Assembly: GCA_928724745.1 (NCBI GenBank)
Contig: CAKMXJ010000032.1
Span: forward strand, 744,001-808,000
DNA: 64,000 nt
Direction: 5' to 3'
Source of the DNA: Anthracocystis setariae
Taxonomy: Eukaryota; Basidiomycota; Ustilaginomycetes; Ustilaginales; Ustilaginaceae
Numbering within the stretch: the stretch's first letter is position 1; each line of letters starts with the position of its first letter. The notes beneath the pieces are model-generated. The model was given only the letters and a program-made list of their open reading frames with translations. It was not told the origin of the DNA and ran no database searches. Shown here in pieces: positions 18,858 through 29,329 of this stretch. A program made the translations under genes and the position numbers.

Positions 18858-20906
18858 TTAGAAGGCAAACGACTCCCGGTGGACTTCGGAGCAATTGGCC
18901 TTTTCCAATGTCTGCACTACCCACGACTCGAGCGAGGGTAGACCGCAAACCCAGGCTTCCGATCTCCCTTCCTCGGTCCCTGCATCACCTCTGATGGTGA
19001 GCAACAACTCGGGCGTAAGCCTCGTGCTATGGCTGGTGATGCTCGTATCAAACACCGTTGATGAGAATCGCGCTTTGACAAGATCCGATTCTTGAAGGCC
19101 TGACGAGACGAATTGTATCCTAAGTTGCCCAACGGATGACCTTTGCGTCAGGTCACACGTGAGCGACTTGTGGACGAGCTTCAGCATCGTAGCCGCTTCC
19201 GACCTCCGTACTGCAATGACGAACGTGATATCCAGCACACTGCTATGATCACCATGTGTAAGTGAGCGCAAGAATGAGAGGAATGGAGTGATACCCACCC
19301 CCGACGCAATCCACAACATCCTGAGATTCAGTTCCTTCGGTAAGGTGAAGTCACCTCCAATCCCAAGCACTGGCAACTTGACATCAGCCCGCTTCGCAGC
19401 GATCTCGAATAACCTCGGAGTCACCAACCCTCCCTCGACCCTCCGCATGGTCAGCTGTACCTCATTCTCAGCTGTGCCGACGGTCTTGGGCGCCGAGCTG
19501 ATCGTCCATGTTCGAACTCCGGCATCATTCAATTCTCGCTCGCCTCCATACTTGTCCGACATGTGTTTGTACTCTCTAACCTGTGAAGGGAGAAGCGAGG
19601 CGCAGTCCAGGATGATATGCTGCCCAGCACGATGAGAAATGGGCGTGGTGAGAGCAAGCGTGATCGTAGCAAGGTCTGGCGTGTGCAGCTCCAAATTGGT
19701 GATCCTCGCTTCGTTGAGCAAAGCTGTGGAGGTTGAAACGTCTCCGGTGATTGGCGAGGAAGAGGAGAGCTCTGAGCGTAGTCGACGCACAGGAGGATTG
19801 TAAGGGCTCCATCCGATTCCATCTTGAACATCGCAGCTCGTAAAGTCTTGTACACCTTCAGCTGGATCGAACGAGGATGGCATGAGTGGTATTGCGTCTT
19901 TGACATGCATGTATCCAGTGAGTACGATGCGGGCACACGTCGAGATCCCAGGAAAGACGCGAGTGGATTCTGCGCCAAGGAGGATTTCCGCATCGCCCGT
20001 GAGGTAAACGACATCGATCGGCCGGTCTTTCTGCATTAGAGGGATTGTGATGCCCGCCACTTTGTCGCTATGAATGTTGCCGAGCGAACTCATGAATCGA
20101 TTTCCGGAGTAGTCGGGGAGGTACGCCACCTGGCGCTGCTCGTTGTTGATGGTCTCAGTGGTGATGCGGAGGAAGCCGGGTTTGCCACCACGGATGTTGA
20201 TTCCGAGATGAGATTTAAAGATAGTTTGAACTGGGCTGGTGTATCGTGTGGCAAGGAAGATGGCGTCGGCTTGAGCGATGTGCGCCAGCGTTTCTGCTGG
20301 CAGAAGCTCCCCCGCTGGAAGGTTGAGAGACTTGTGAAGCATGACCAGATCATGGTTTGGGTTCGGAACGAGAGATCGCGTGTTGATATACTTGGGGCAA
20401 TTGCCCAAACTCTGCATGACTTCGACTTGAATGATTCGCTCATCCTGAGTGCCGATGTTCCTCTCATTGATGAACCCAGCAAACTTGTTCCTCCTCCTAT
20501 TCTCAAACATGACGCCCACGCCAGCAATCAGCTTCAGGGCGGGACCCTGATATTTCTCATCGTCAGCTTTCACCAGTTGGGTCATTCCGAATTTGGCTCC
20601 ATTCTTGAGCGCCGCTTCGACTGGGTGGTCTTGATGCAATTTCATCTGAGTAGCAACGAGGGATGTCAGGGAAGGGGACTGGATGAAGCCGTGATGTCCA
20701 TCCTTGGCGACGAGGAAAGATGCCCACGGACGGCCTTGCGCATCAAGTGTACAGACAGGGAGAATGTTGAGTGAGGTATGAAATTGCTGATGCTGGACGG
20801 TGAGTTGGGGCCGGAAGATGGGATGAGCGCCGGCGACGGCATCTTTGTGACCAAGTTGCGATTGGATGTAGAGCTCGCCTTCGTGCCATGTGTGTGGGAT
20901 CGCCAT
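18858..20906 (-). CDS. fused flavoprotein: PNPOx-like FMN domain plus ferredoxin-reductase-type domain
   Basis: The 682-residue intronless protein has two parts. Residues about 40-330 form a pyridoxamine-phosphate-oxidase-like split-barrel domain with the signatures RRRNKFAGFI (138-147) and LGNCPKYINTR (167-177), seen in a family of uncharacterised FMN proteins. Residues about 395-670 resemble a ferredoxin/flavodoxin reductase: RTWTISSAP (465-473) for FAD and LWIASGVGITPFLSFLR (531-547) for NAD(P)H. No Cys-rich 2Fe-2S domain follows; the chain ends with the reductase-like WVCGLPSLESWV. It is probably a soluble NAD(P)H-dependent oxidoreductase in which the FAD module may reduce the FMN module. 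The substrate is unknown. Proteins of this layout are widespread in bacteria, so ancient transfer is possible. The start ATG at 20906 is the only good candidate. Confidence 0.8.
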   Translation of the reverse strand: MAIPHTWHEGELYIQSQLGHKDAVAGAHPIFRPQLTVQHQQFHTSLNILPVCTLDAQGRPWASFLVAKDGHHGFIQSPSLTSLVATQMKLHQDHPVEAALKNGAKFGMTQLVKADDEKYQGPALKLIAGVGVMFENRRRNKFAGFINERNIGTQDERIIQVEVMQSLGNCPKYINTRSLVPNPNHDLVMLHKSLNLPAGELLPAETLAHIAQADAIFLATRYTSPVQTIFKSHLGINIRGGKPGFLRITTETINNEQRQVAYLPDYSGNRFMSSLGNIHSDKVAGITIPLMQKDRPIDVVYLTGDAEILLGAESTRVFPGISTCARIVLTGYMHVKDAIPLMPSSFDPAEGVQDFTSCDVQDGIGWSPYNPPVRRLRSELSSSSPITGDVSTSTALLNEARITNLELHTPDLATITLALTTPISHRAGQHIILDCASLLPSQVREYKHMSDKYGGERELNDAGVRTWTISSAPKTVGTAENEVQLTMRRVEGGLVTPRLFEIAAKRADVKLPVLGIGGDFTLPKELNLRMLWIASGVGITPFLSFLRSLTHGDHSSVLDITFVIAVRRSEAATMLKLVHKSLTCDLTQRSSVGQLRIQFVSSGLQESDLVKARFSSTVFDTSITSHSTRLTPELLLTIRGDAGTEEGRSEAWVCGLPSLESWVVQTLEKANCSEVHRESFAF

Positions 20907-21595
20907 TTTCCTATTTTGCTATGGTAGATGCAGACGATGTGGACGAAGGAACTAGTCACCCTTCGGATGGTGCGAGTGGGAAGCGTACGGAAGAAGTTAC
21001 CGCCAAGCTCAGCACGACAAGCGAGGCAGGGTCACGCCCCCAGGAGCAAGCCCACAGCATGACATGACAACCAGGAAGCGAAGTTCAGGGTCCCGTTTGT
21101 TTCTGACTGAGCGTTTCACAACTTCCGACCTCATCAGTTTATTGCCGGGCTTATTCTCAGCAAAAGTCCGCATGTCGCCATAACAACCGCAACCACATTC
21201 ATTTGCTCCAGGTCCTGCTTTATACCAGTCGCCACTCTCAATGGTATGAAACGGAGATGGCTGTTGGCTCATACAAGGATCAATCGACAACAATACATTC
21301 TACTTGCGCTGTCAAGCTTCCCTAACAGCATGGTCATGTTAGGAAATGGGTGAATTGAAGTGGACGCCTGTGAGTTATGCAAGTGCCCTTACGCTGCAGT
21401 GCCAGACACGCAACGCGCGACGCGTAAATGAACTCTTCCCCACACAACAACGTTTTTTCGAGTCGAGCTTCACTCTCTAATCCGACTTTCCTTCTCAACA
21501 TCACCTTCTCCATCATATCACTTATATCATTTTAGCTGGCCCGCTACACCAACCTATTCACCTAGCTCTTGAACGTGCCAGGCGCAGTGGTTAGG
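20907..21595. promoter_or_regulatory. divergent promoter region flavoprotein/SLD2
   Basis: About 690 bases between divergent starts. Short ORFs occur but none has coding character. I see no clear motif. Confidence 0.4.
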
Positions 21596-23860
21596 ATGGA
21601 GTCCATTCTGCGCCGGGAGCTCAAGAGCTGGCAGAAAGCTTTCAAGGCAAAACACGGCCGCGATCCAACCAAGCGCGACATTCTTGCCGATCCCAAGATC
21701 GCCGGCACCTATGATACCTGGCAAGCTGTCGGCGGTGATGTCAAGGCCAAATCTAGACCTCGATCGCCTTCCACCAGCTCCTCTTCCAAATTCACGACTG
21801 CATCGACTTCCAAGCAGCGCCTCGATGAGCCTAGTCACACCCGCGAAGTCTTCAAAACACCCTCGAAGAAGAGTTCACACAAGTTCACAGATGCAACAGT
21901 ACCCACCTCTTCACCTAGCCGCAATCCATTTCGTACACCAATCAAGTCTTCGCCAAGTCAATCGACACCGTCGAAGAGGAGGAATCCGTTCGCAACACCC
22001 TCAAAACGCTCTGGGTCTTCAAACCAGCCGGAAGTGAGCCCTGCTAGGTCGCTCGTCGAAGTCGAAATGACCCCTTCAAAACGCTCTCCCCTGCTAGATC
22101 ATTTTGCCAGCAGCAATTCGCAGTACATCACGTCATCTCCGTCAAAGCTGCGCACTGCGCTAGCGGCGGTTTCGCGACTGACTCCCACTAAACGATCTCC
22201 AAATCGGGTCGAGGCAAGCAAGGAAACGGATGCGGCTTTGAACCAGGCTCTTGTGGCTTACACTCCGAGAACAAAGGCACGCAAGAGGTTGAGAGGCGAA
22301 GACGTGCCTCCAACGCCACATCGTCGCAAAGTTGCGAGTGGCGCAGCAAAGACAGATCCTAGACCCGCGATGCAGAAAGGATTGTCGACATTTGGGTTCG
22401 CTTCGTCGAGGAAGGTTGGCGAGAAGAGAAGCATTACTGCTCCAGCCAGTGTGTTTGCACGCGCCAAAAGTGCATGGCACGTGCAAAGCAGGGCTGGCGA
22501 CGAGGATCAAGAGGAAGACGACGAGATGCTTGCAGAGTCGCCCATCAAGGCGGTGACGAAGCTGCGCAGAACCGCCAGCGCCAAGCCAGGTTTCAAGCCG
22601 TTGTTTGCCTCGCCAAGTGGAAACCACGTACCAAAAGACGTGCTGGGTGGAGGAGGAGCTAGCTCGTGTAACATCGATCGAAGCACGCGGGATGGAAGCG
22701 CGGATCGAGGGCACAGTGTCGATGCTGACGCGGATGCTGACGCCGTGATCGACGACGGCAGCCGCTCCCCTGTCGGCGGGCTTTTCGCGGCCGAGGTGCA
22801 GCAGCGTCGAATGCTTCGTCGAGCTCGTGAGACCGAGGCCATTGCAGTTGCTGATGTGGTCGGATCCAAAAAGCATAAAGCCCGACCGACGCCTCTTCTA
22901 CCTGGTAGTAGCGATGATGAAGGTGCAATCGGGATGGTTGGTGGTGGTGCTTACACCTCGAGCCCGGCATATCGCAGTCATGGAGCGACCGTATCTTCTC
23001 CACCAACCGAGATGACCATCCCGAGCAGTGCCGCTCGACCAACCAACCCCGATCGATCGAAAAACCAGGTTGAGTCAACTAGTCCAAGTCGACGAGGCAC
23101 CATCCCGGACCGAAGTGTACGCGTAGTTGGCTGGCGCAAAGTGCAACAAGTGGAATTGTCGGACGAAGACGAGCTCGCACCTGCACCTTCACCTTCACCT
23201 GCACCTGCATCTTCTCTCTTCTCCTCGGCTGGTCAACGTGGACTGGGGGTCGGGGAGAGTGTGAAACCGAGGAAGACGGTGATTTCCATCACGCCGTACC
23301 AGCGATATGGGACATTGCGGGGTTCTCTTCTCGATGATGAGGAAGGACAGGATGAGGAGGATGGAGAATACTCGGCGTATTCTATTTTGAGCTCCACCCA
23401 TTCACACACGTCGGTGTCGACGGTGCAACTGAATGCAGTCAATCCAACCTCTTCATCTTATAGCGACTCAGATGACGACGCATATACCTCGCTAGCTGGC
23501 CTCAAACTCTCCCCCGTCCATCACGCCCCCTCATCGAAAACCATCAAACTCCACCGCATCCGCTTACTCAACAACCTCTTACACCCATCCACAAATCCTC
23601 ACTCCCCCACCACCAACCCCCTCAACCCACAAGCCAGATTCGGCCCCCTCACACCATCTTACCCCCAAAACCAACCTCACAATTTCCAACACAACCCTAC
23701 AACAACACTCTCCACCAGTCCACAACCCAGCGATTCCGACAATGACAACGACAACGACAACAACAACGACAACGACGATGACGATGACGATTGGCAACAA
23801 GAGGTCGACCAAGACTTTACCTTTTTCGATTCCGAAATCGAGCTCAAAGATATCGCTTAG
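21596..23860 (+). CDS. SLD2: DNA replication regulator Sld2 (DRC1)
   Basis: The 754-residue protein matches Sld2 at its N-terminus: LRRELKSWQKAFKAKHGRDPTKRDI followed by DPKIAGTYDTW (about residues 4-46), the conserved Sld2/RecQL4-N motif that supports CMG helicase loading. The middle is basic and disordered with many S/T-P-x-K/R sites (TPSKK, TPIK, TPSKR, SPSK, TPTKR, TPRTK), consistent with control by S-phase CDK, which in yeast makes Sld2 bind Dpb11. The C-terminal quarter is acidic, ending in an Asn/Asp-rich repeat and DFTFFDSEIEL. The longest frame begins with TTG at 21569; I chose the ATG at 21596, right before the conserved motif. It is longer than yeast Sld2 (about 450 residues), mostly through low-complexity sequence. 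Confidence 0.85.
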   Translation: MESILRRELKSWQKAFKAKHGRDPTKRDILADPKIAGTYDTWQAVGGDVKAKSRPRSPSTSSSSKFTTASTSKQRLDEPSHTREVFKTPSKKSSHKFTDATVPTSSPSRNPFRTPIKSSPSQSTPSKRRNPFATPSKRSGSSNQPEVSPARSLVEVEMTPSKRSPLLDHFASSNSQYITSSPSKLRTALAAVSRLTPTKRSPNRVEASKETDAALNQALVAYTPRTKARKRLRGEDVPPTPHRRKVASGAAKTDPRPAMQKGLSTFGFASSRKVGEKRSITAPASVFARAKSAWHVQSRAGDEDQEEDDEMLAESPIKAVTKLRRTASAKPGFKPLFASPSGNHVPKDVLGGGGASSCNIDRSTRDGSADRGHSVDADADADAVIDDGSRSPVGGLFAAEVQQRRMLRRARETEAIAVADVVGSKKHKARPTPLLPGSSDDEGAIGMVGGGAYTSSPAYRSHGATVSSPPTEMTIPSSAARPTNPDRSKNQVESTSPSRRGTIPDRSVRVVGWRKVQQVELSDEDELAPAPSPSPAPASSLFSSAGQRGLGVGESVKPRKTVISITPYQRYGTLRGSLLDDEEGQDEEDGEYSAYSILSSTHSHTSVSTVQLNAVNPTSSSYSDSDDDAYTSLAGLKLSPVHHAPSSKTIKLHRIRLLNNLLHPSTNPHSPTTNPLNPQARFGPLTPSYPQNQPHNFQHNPTTTLSTSPQPSDSDNDNDNDNNNDNDDDDDDWQQEVDQDFTFFDSEIELKDIA

Positions 23861-24221
23861 AGTTACATTTCATGCATACAAATCCAGCGTACTTCCTTCC
23901 ATCACATTCGAAAAGACACATTCTGTGCATGGCGGTGACATTACGAACCAAAGACCGGGGTATGTGAGCGGCAAAGAAAATGGTACAGATGGAAACGACA
24001 GAACAAGACACTGAGAGAGAGAGAGATAGAGAGAGGCCGAGCACCGAGAGAAAGCTACAAAAACGAAAAGGGTCGAAAGAATGCGAAACTAATGGACAGA
24101 GAAACAACTACCAAACCAGTGCGGTGCAAACAAAACAGCAAAATGCGGCAACGAGAATGGAACATGCAAGATGAGCCGAGATGAGCCAAGAAAACCGAGG
24201 TAGAGGTGGAAGGTATGGTGT
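23861..24221. other. convergent 3' region SLD2/orphan gene
   Basis: About 360 bases, containing a short GA-rich stretch near 24014-24034. Presumed 3' UTRs; nothing else is seen. Confidence 0.45.
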
Positions 24222-25799
24222 TCAGTGCGACCATTGAACAACGATGGATTGATCCATGGGATCGTTGGGACAAGAGTCCGAGCCTGATCTATGATGATGT
24301 GCAAAGTCCGAAGAAGTCGAGGTCGAAGCTGCTGGCGCTAAACGAAAGTGGCCAGTGGCAGGTGCAGTGGCCCATCGTATGCGATCGGCGCTGTAGCTTG
24401 AAACACTTGGTGCATCGTGCTTGCGGTCGAACCAAGTAGCTGCCAATGCTCTCGTTGTTCGGGTTCGCAGATCGGTCGCCGTTGCGACTGGAATCTGCAA
24501 CGACAGTTCTGCAATGGACGGCAATGTCCCGAGATCTGCTGGAAGCAGTAGGGGACTGGTTCGGTCGCTGTCGGCCTTGGAAGATGCGCTGGACATGGGC
24601 GATGTTGGGCGCGAATGTTCGGGAGAGAGCGGATCGCGATAAGTCGTGAAATCCGCATAAGCAGAATGCACCGGTGAGGTGGCGGGAGAAAGGGGTCGAG
24701 AAAGACACAAGTCGTCGTCCGGGCTCAACAAAGATGGTTGCTCGGTGTCGGACGTTTGGGATGCCTGTGCAGGACGCTGCTCGGCTTGCTGCCTGTCATC
24801 AACCTCATCGTCATCATCGTCAAGATCGCTGTCGACATCATCGACCAAGGCAGGGAGCTCTTCCGACGAGGTGCCTGTGAAGCTTGCCATGGCAGGATAC
24901 GGGCACACGTTGGGATAGCCAGTACAGCAGCTGGATGCTGATGCTGGACGAGATGGCTGTTCGGCGAAGCCAGAATCAAGGCAGCCAGGATCGGTAGAGC
25001 AGGTGCTGATACACGAGTCAAGCAGCGTCGCCGGGCAAGCCGATGCCACTGGCTCGTCGCGCTCTTCTTGGTCGATAGCTCCTGTGATGGCGTCGTCAGT
25101 TACGGCGAGTTCCACGTCCGATACGAGCTCGTGCAAGGGCATGTGATTCGGATAGGGGTGTCGCATGGACAGAGGTGATTCGAGCTGCACAAAGTCTTCG
25201 TCGTCGTCATCGGTTTGATTGAGTGCCGTGTTGACCTGGTCAAACCCCACATGTGCGGATTCTGGTGACTCTAGCACAGTGCTTGCGGAGTTGGAGCTCT
25301 CTGAGCCACTGAGTTCCGATAGCAGATCCTCAAAGAATTGAACTTCGTCATCTACGTCGCTGGCGGCAAGGGTTTGTTCGGCTGTTGCTGCGACTGAAGA
25401 TACAGCACTGGCAAGGACGTTCTCTTGTGACGCTTGACGGCGCCCACGCTCCAAGCTAGAAAGCATGGCGTTGCGCACGAGCACGCTCCTACGAAGCCCT
25501 TCGCCAGCTGAATCGTCCAGACGGTAGCGTCGGGCTATCGAAGAGGTGGATGCACCGAATGAGGCTTCGGGCAAACTCTCGTCCGGGTCATCGTAGAGTG
25601 AAGTGGCGCTGTTCAACTCGGGGATGCCATAGATGGCCCAGAGACCTGGCGAATTGGCCACAGCTGGCTTGAGGTTGCTAGGGGTTGGACTCATGTTGGC
25701 ATCGAGGGTTCCGGGCGCAGGCGGAATCGATGAAGGTGATGGGTAAGGTGCTGCGTGTTTGGTGCTACCGTTATTGAACAGGCGTGGCAGAGACACCAT
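24222..25799 (-). CDS. acidic Ser-rich orphan protein
   Basis: The 525-residue frame starts with an ATG at 25799 and has no predicted membrane segment or recognisable domain. It is rich in Ser, Asp, Ala and Pro, with acidic runs (TDDDDEDFV, SDLDDDDDEVDD) and many SP/TP dipeptides (SPLSMRHP, LSPATSP, LSPEHSRPTSP), suggesting a phosphorylated, mostly disordered regulatory protein. A Cys-containing patch (CISTCSTDPGCLD, then SSCCTGYPNVC) in the middle is unusual for such composition and could bind metal, but has no known spacing. The frame is long and bias-consistent, so I think it is real; the function is unknown. Its upstream flank is unusually long (3 kb), as often seen for regulated genes. 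Confidence 0.65.
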   Translation of the reverse strand: MVSLPRLFNNGSTKHAAPYPSPSSIPPAPGTLDANMSPTPSNLKPAVANSPGLWAIYGIPELNSATSLYDDPDESLPEASFGASTSSIARRYRLDDSAGEGLRRSVLVRNAMLSSLERGRRQASQENVLASAVSSVAATAEQTLAASDVDDEVQFFEDLLSELSGSESSNSASTVLESPESAHVGFDQVNTALNQTDDDDEDFVQLESPLSMRHPYPNHMPLHELVSDVELAVTDDAITGAIDQEERDEPVASACPATLLDSCISTCSTDPGCLDSGFAEQPSRPASASSCCTGYPNVCPYPAMASFTGTSSEELPALVDDVDSDLDDDDDEVDDRQQAEQRPAQASQTSDTEQPSLLSPDDDLCLSRPLSPATSPVHSAYADFTTYRDPLSPEHSRPTSPMSSASSKADSDRTSPLLLPADLGTLPSIAELSLQIPVATATDLRTRTTRALAATWFDRKHDAPSVSSYSADRIRWATAPATGHFRLAPAASTSTSSDFAHHHRSGSDSCPNDPMDQSIVVQWSH

Positions 25800-27369
25800 G
25801 ACGAGAGTGTGATGGCTCAGCTGCGCAAGATTGTGAGAACTGAGCCGTCAGATGAAAAAGAGCGAGCGCACCGGATGTGGAGGCACAGACAGCTGTGAAA
25901 GCAGTGTGGGTGAAGGACGGTACTAATCTGCACAAGGTTGTGACAAGAGCAGAAAGGTCAAGCGTTGTGAGGAGTGGGATTGGGCACCAAGAGCCATTGC
26001 TGGGCGGCGATTAGACTCGCGAAAAATTGAGAAAGTGACCGACATCCATGGTGGGGAAGGCGGTTGGATTCCAAAGGAGATTCCAGCAGATCAGATGGAA
26101 GAATAAAGTTTGGTGGAGACTGGATGACAGCTGCAGGGGCAGATGAAGTGAGAATTGAGCCGCGAGTGTCGCGACAAAGAGCGGGTGGACCGGTTTAGGC
26201 GTGCATGTTGTTGTACCGGGTGGCGCAGTTGTAATCGTTGGATGGCAACCAGGAGGAGAGGTACGATATCAAGGAGATGCTGATGAACAGAGGTGGTACT
26301 AAGTTGAAAGGGATGGTAGGGGTGGATTGAAAGAGGGAGAGGGAACGTGAGGGCTTTAGGGAGGAGGCGGACAGGCTTTTTCAGTGTTTTGCGGTATCAT
26401 TTCAAGGGTCCAACTGATACGAGATTGTCGCGCAAAGCTCAGTAGTAGCAGAGTAGTAGTGTAGGCTGTCGTGATGGCAGGCATGACTTATGCGGGCGCG
26501 CTGGGCTCCTCGGCTTAGGTCACACCTTTGAAGCAGATGAGATACGGCACAGCACAGCACAGCATACTGTAGCACCTTGGGTTACTCAAGCTGGTGGTGA
26601 CTCGCTGGAGTTTGGCAGAGCATGGGCGCAGACTCACTACACTGTAACCACATGCACGAGAGAGCTGTGATGACTCGGGGCGTACGGTTGATATGATAGC
26701 AGAGTGCTGCGCGATAAATGAAGTCAATTTTGAGCTAAATTCAGCTTAGCCAAGTCAAGTCCACACTGCATCTGCACGCCATGATACAGTAGGCTCAGCG
26801 CCATTTGCGAGAAAAAATAAAGGGACCGAAAAGTGGAGCGCTTGCTTCATGCGACCCAACTTTGTGGGAAAACACGGTGCGCGTCAGCCGATACAGTGAC
26901 TAGCCACAAGCGACATGGGCTGAGATGAGCTCGCCATATTGGCAAACCTCGGCGGTCACGTTAGCGCTATTGCGGTTTGTGTCATCGATACAAGTCGGAT
27001 CCTCCGAAAATGATACACAGTTCAGTACAAAGACTTTAGGCGCTGTTCGTTGGCACTTCACTTCAATGCTATGCAGTAGTTGAGTTCGATTGGCAAGGCA
27101 GTGAAGATGATTGAATCAAGTCAGAGAGACACCCCAAAAGGTCAGGGGAAATCGCCATCATTTTACAGCTAAGTAGACGTACAAAGTGTGGTGCCTAGAC
27201 AGACTCGTGTGGGAGTGGCTGGAAGTGCGCCGGATTATTTTTACCCCACACTATTCGAGGTACGGGCCGAGTCCAGTTGACTTTTTGTGGCGCGGTATGG
27301 TGCCACGATCCACTTCACTCAACCTGTAAGGTCAGCGCAAACCAGAGAGGGAAAAAATATGGACCCCCC

Positions 27370-27389
27370 AAAAAAAAAAAAAAAAAAAA
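27370..27389. repeat. poly(A) tract, 20 nt
   Basis: An uninterrupted run of 20 A directly after a C-run, in gene-poor DNA. Confidence 0.9.
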
Positions 27390-28374
27390 GAAAATCTGGA
27401 CCACGATTCTCCGATCTGAAGCTTGTTATCTTGGCTTTCATGGGCAGGCAAACGCTGATTTTTTGACGAGTTGCCGAGCTGAGATGATATGCTGACTTAT
27501 CGTTCAACGTACCGGGCTGCCAGTGCACTCGCCATTCAGACAGCCAATCAGTCTGAATCTGACGGACACTTCCGGTCTAGCGAGTACATATTTGACGATC
27601 CGAGATTCCACCTACAGTAAAGGCTCATTTCTCCTTTCAACTTGGATTGCGCCTGGTGCCCGAGTACTGCATCGGTGAAGAGGACAAGGCGATCTAGCAC
27701 CATTCCATTCATCTTCCCTGTTTGCACCACCTGCACTTGATCTAACGTGCAAGTCTGCGGCACAGCACGCCAAACAGGTCGTCTTGACACAGAGTCATAC
27801 GCAGCAACACATGCTTGCTGCCGCGTAGGATTCAGGTATAGCAGAGGGCTAGTTGCCGATTTTGTAATGTGCATAACGTGCGGGGGGGAGGGGATCGGAG
27901 GCAGATCTTTTGTGGTCGATCCGAGCCACGATTCGTCAATCACACGCCAGTGACGCGACCCTGAATCGACGGATGGCCTAATCTCATTCATGACTCATCC
28001 TCCCCATTGAGAGCATCATGTTTCATCCATGGCTTAGGCTCAGACAATACACGAGATGGTGTCAATCAGCTCATCTCCATTAGGTAGGTAGCAAGGCGTG
28101 CATCGCATGGTCATGAGCCCGAGTCGATCCGAGTCATGGCCCTGATCCAGCCGATCAAATCGCATCAAATCTCCGAGCACGGCTTTCAACTCCTTGGCCA
28201 TTCAAGATCTTGAGCAGCACCGGTGCATAGATTCGACCATATCCGTGGTGGCTGCTTCTGGTTCATGTAGGTGCTCGCAACTTTGCATGCTGAGATGGGC
28301 CCTACAGAGACGCACGTCACACTCCGCTGCTGTCGCAGATCACATCAGGCCACGAGCCCCTCACGTCACTTTTT

Positions 28375-28376
<2 letters not shown>

Positions 28377-28405
<29 letters not shown>
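28377..28405. repeat. poly(T) tract, 29 nt
   Basis: A run of 29 T, followed after CC by a further 8 T. It lies about 410 bases from the stop of the mitochondrial L30 gene. Confidence 0.9.
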
Positions 28406-28813
28406 CCTTTTTTTTCGGATTAGCGCCCTTGTGTTGTCCATTCCTCGTCAGCTACAGCATCTCAGCTCAGCACAACTAGCTACCACACAGCGTTGAAGCC
28501 ATTCGCAACAACTTGTGCAAGCGGCCCACACGTATCCGTAAACACCCGAACCCACCCTTGCAAACCTCGAATACTGCCCAAGCGACTCGGCCTTCCTCCG
28601 ATCCGGAGCGTATGCCAATCACACACGGTAACAGACCAACTGCGACTTAAACGGGTATGAATTTGCCAAATCAGACGAGACCACTGGTGTCCCATCATCC
28701 AACTTTCTGAACAAGCAAACCAGAATCTGGTAGTGATACAGTACAACCGAGAGAGAATCGTGAAAAAGAGGCACTGTTCGTTATGGCTCTGAGCTGACCG
28801 GACAACAAAGTTG

Positions 28814-29329
28814 CTAGGCGGAGGAGCCTTTCTTGATTTGCTGGTCACGCAGCTCGCTCACCACGTTGCCCACGATCTTGTAGCCGCGGGGCGCCTTCTT
28901 AGCTGCCTTGCCTGGGTCCACAATCTCGCCCGCCTCGTTGACCCAGACAGCCTCCTCATCGCTGAGCAGCATCTGGTCCGCGTCCTGCAGTCGTCGCACG
29001 TTCTCAACGTGCACAAGCTCCTTGACCGCAAGGATAGCACCGGCCATGTCAGCGCCGATCGGGCGGTAGACCGATTGCAGACGCTTCTTCAATCCGAGTC
29101 CCTGCAGTGTGCGATTGATCTTTTCGGGCATGCCGATGCCAGATCGTCGCAGCGTGATGCGGTAGTGTGTTGCGGATGCAGTCTCGTTGGATGTGGAACC
29201 AGAAGCCATGGTAGTCTCGGCAGCTGTAGAGGAAGACTCGTGCCGAATACCCCATACTGAGGTCGAGACGGCTTGGCGCGCAAGGCTGGACCTTGCCTGG
29301 CCAAACAAGTTGCGGGCGAGGAAAGACAT
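28814..29329 (-). CDS. mitochondrial large-subunit ribosomal protein uL30m (MRPL33/L30)
   Basis: The 171-residue protein carries the uL30 fold signature HYRITLRRSGIGMPEKINRTLQGLGL and continues LQSVYRPIGADMAGAILAVKELV, matching mitochondrial and bacterial L30. The N-terminus (MSFLARNLFGQARSSLARQ...) is rich in Arg, Ser and Ala without acids and fits a mitochondrial presequence. The ATG at 29329 was chosen because it opens this presequence. The frame extends 24 codons upstream to an ATG-type start at 29401, but that stretch includes a splice-acceptor-like TTTAACAG and is more likely leader or a 5' UTR intron. The C-terminal extension after about residue 125 (LSDEEAVWVNEAGEIVD) is typical of fungal members. 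Confidence 0.88.
   Translation of the reverse strand: MSFLARNLFGQARSSLARQAVSTSVWGIRHESSSTAAETTMASGSTSNETASATHYRITLRRSGIGMPEKINRTLQGLGLKKRLQSVYRPIGADMAGAILAVKELVHVENVRRLQDADQMLLSDEEAVWVNEAGEIVDPGKAAKKAPRGYKIVGNVVSELRDQQIKKGSSA

Larger units (their letters stand above)
25800..28813. other. 3-kb gene-poor region
   Basis: No frame here looks coding. The first few hundred bases are likely the promoter and leader of the minus-strand orphan gene. Two homopolymer tracts are present: 20 A at 27370-27389 and 29 T at 28377-28405. CAGCACAG repeats occur near 26548-26564. I see no transposase, terminal repeat or tRNA. Confidence 0.5.

Noticed and set aside
18277..18948. 223-codon minus-strand frame
   Set aside because: It overlaps the 3' end of the flavoprotein gene in another frame, has a random-looking composition and no recognisable domain.
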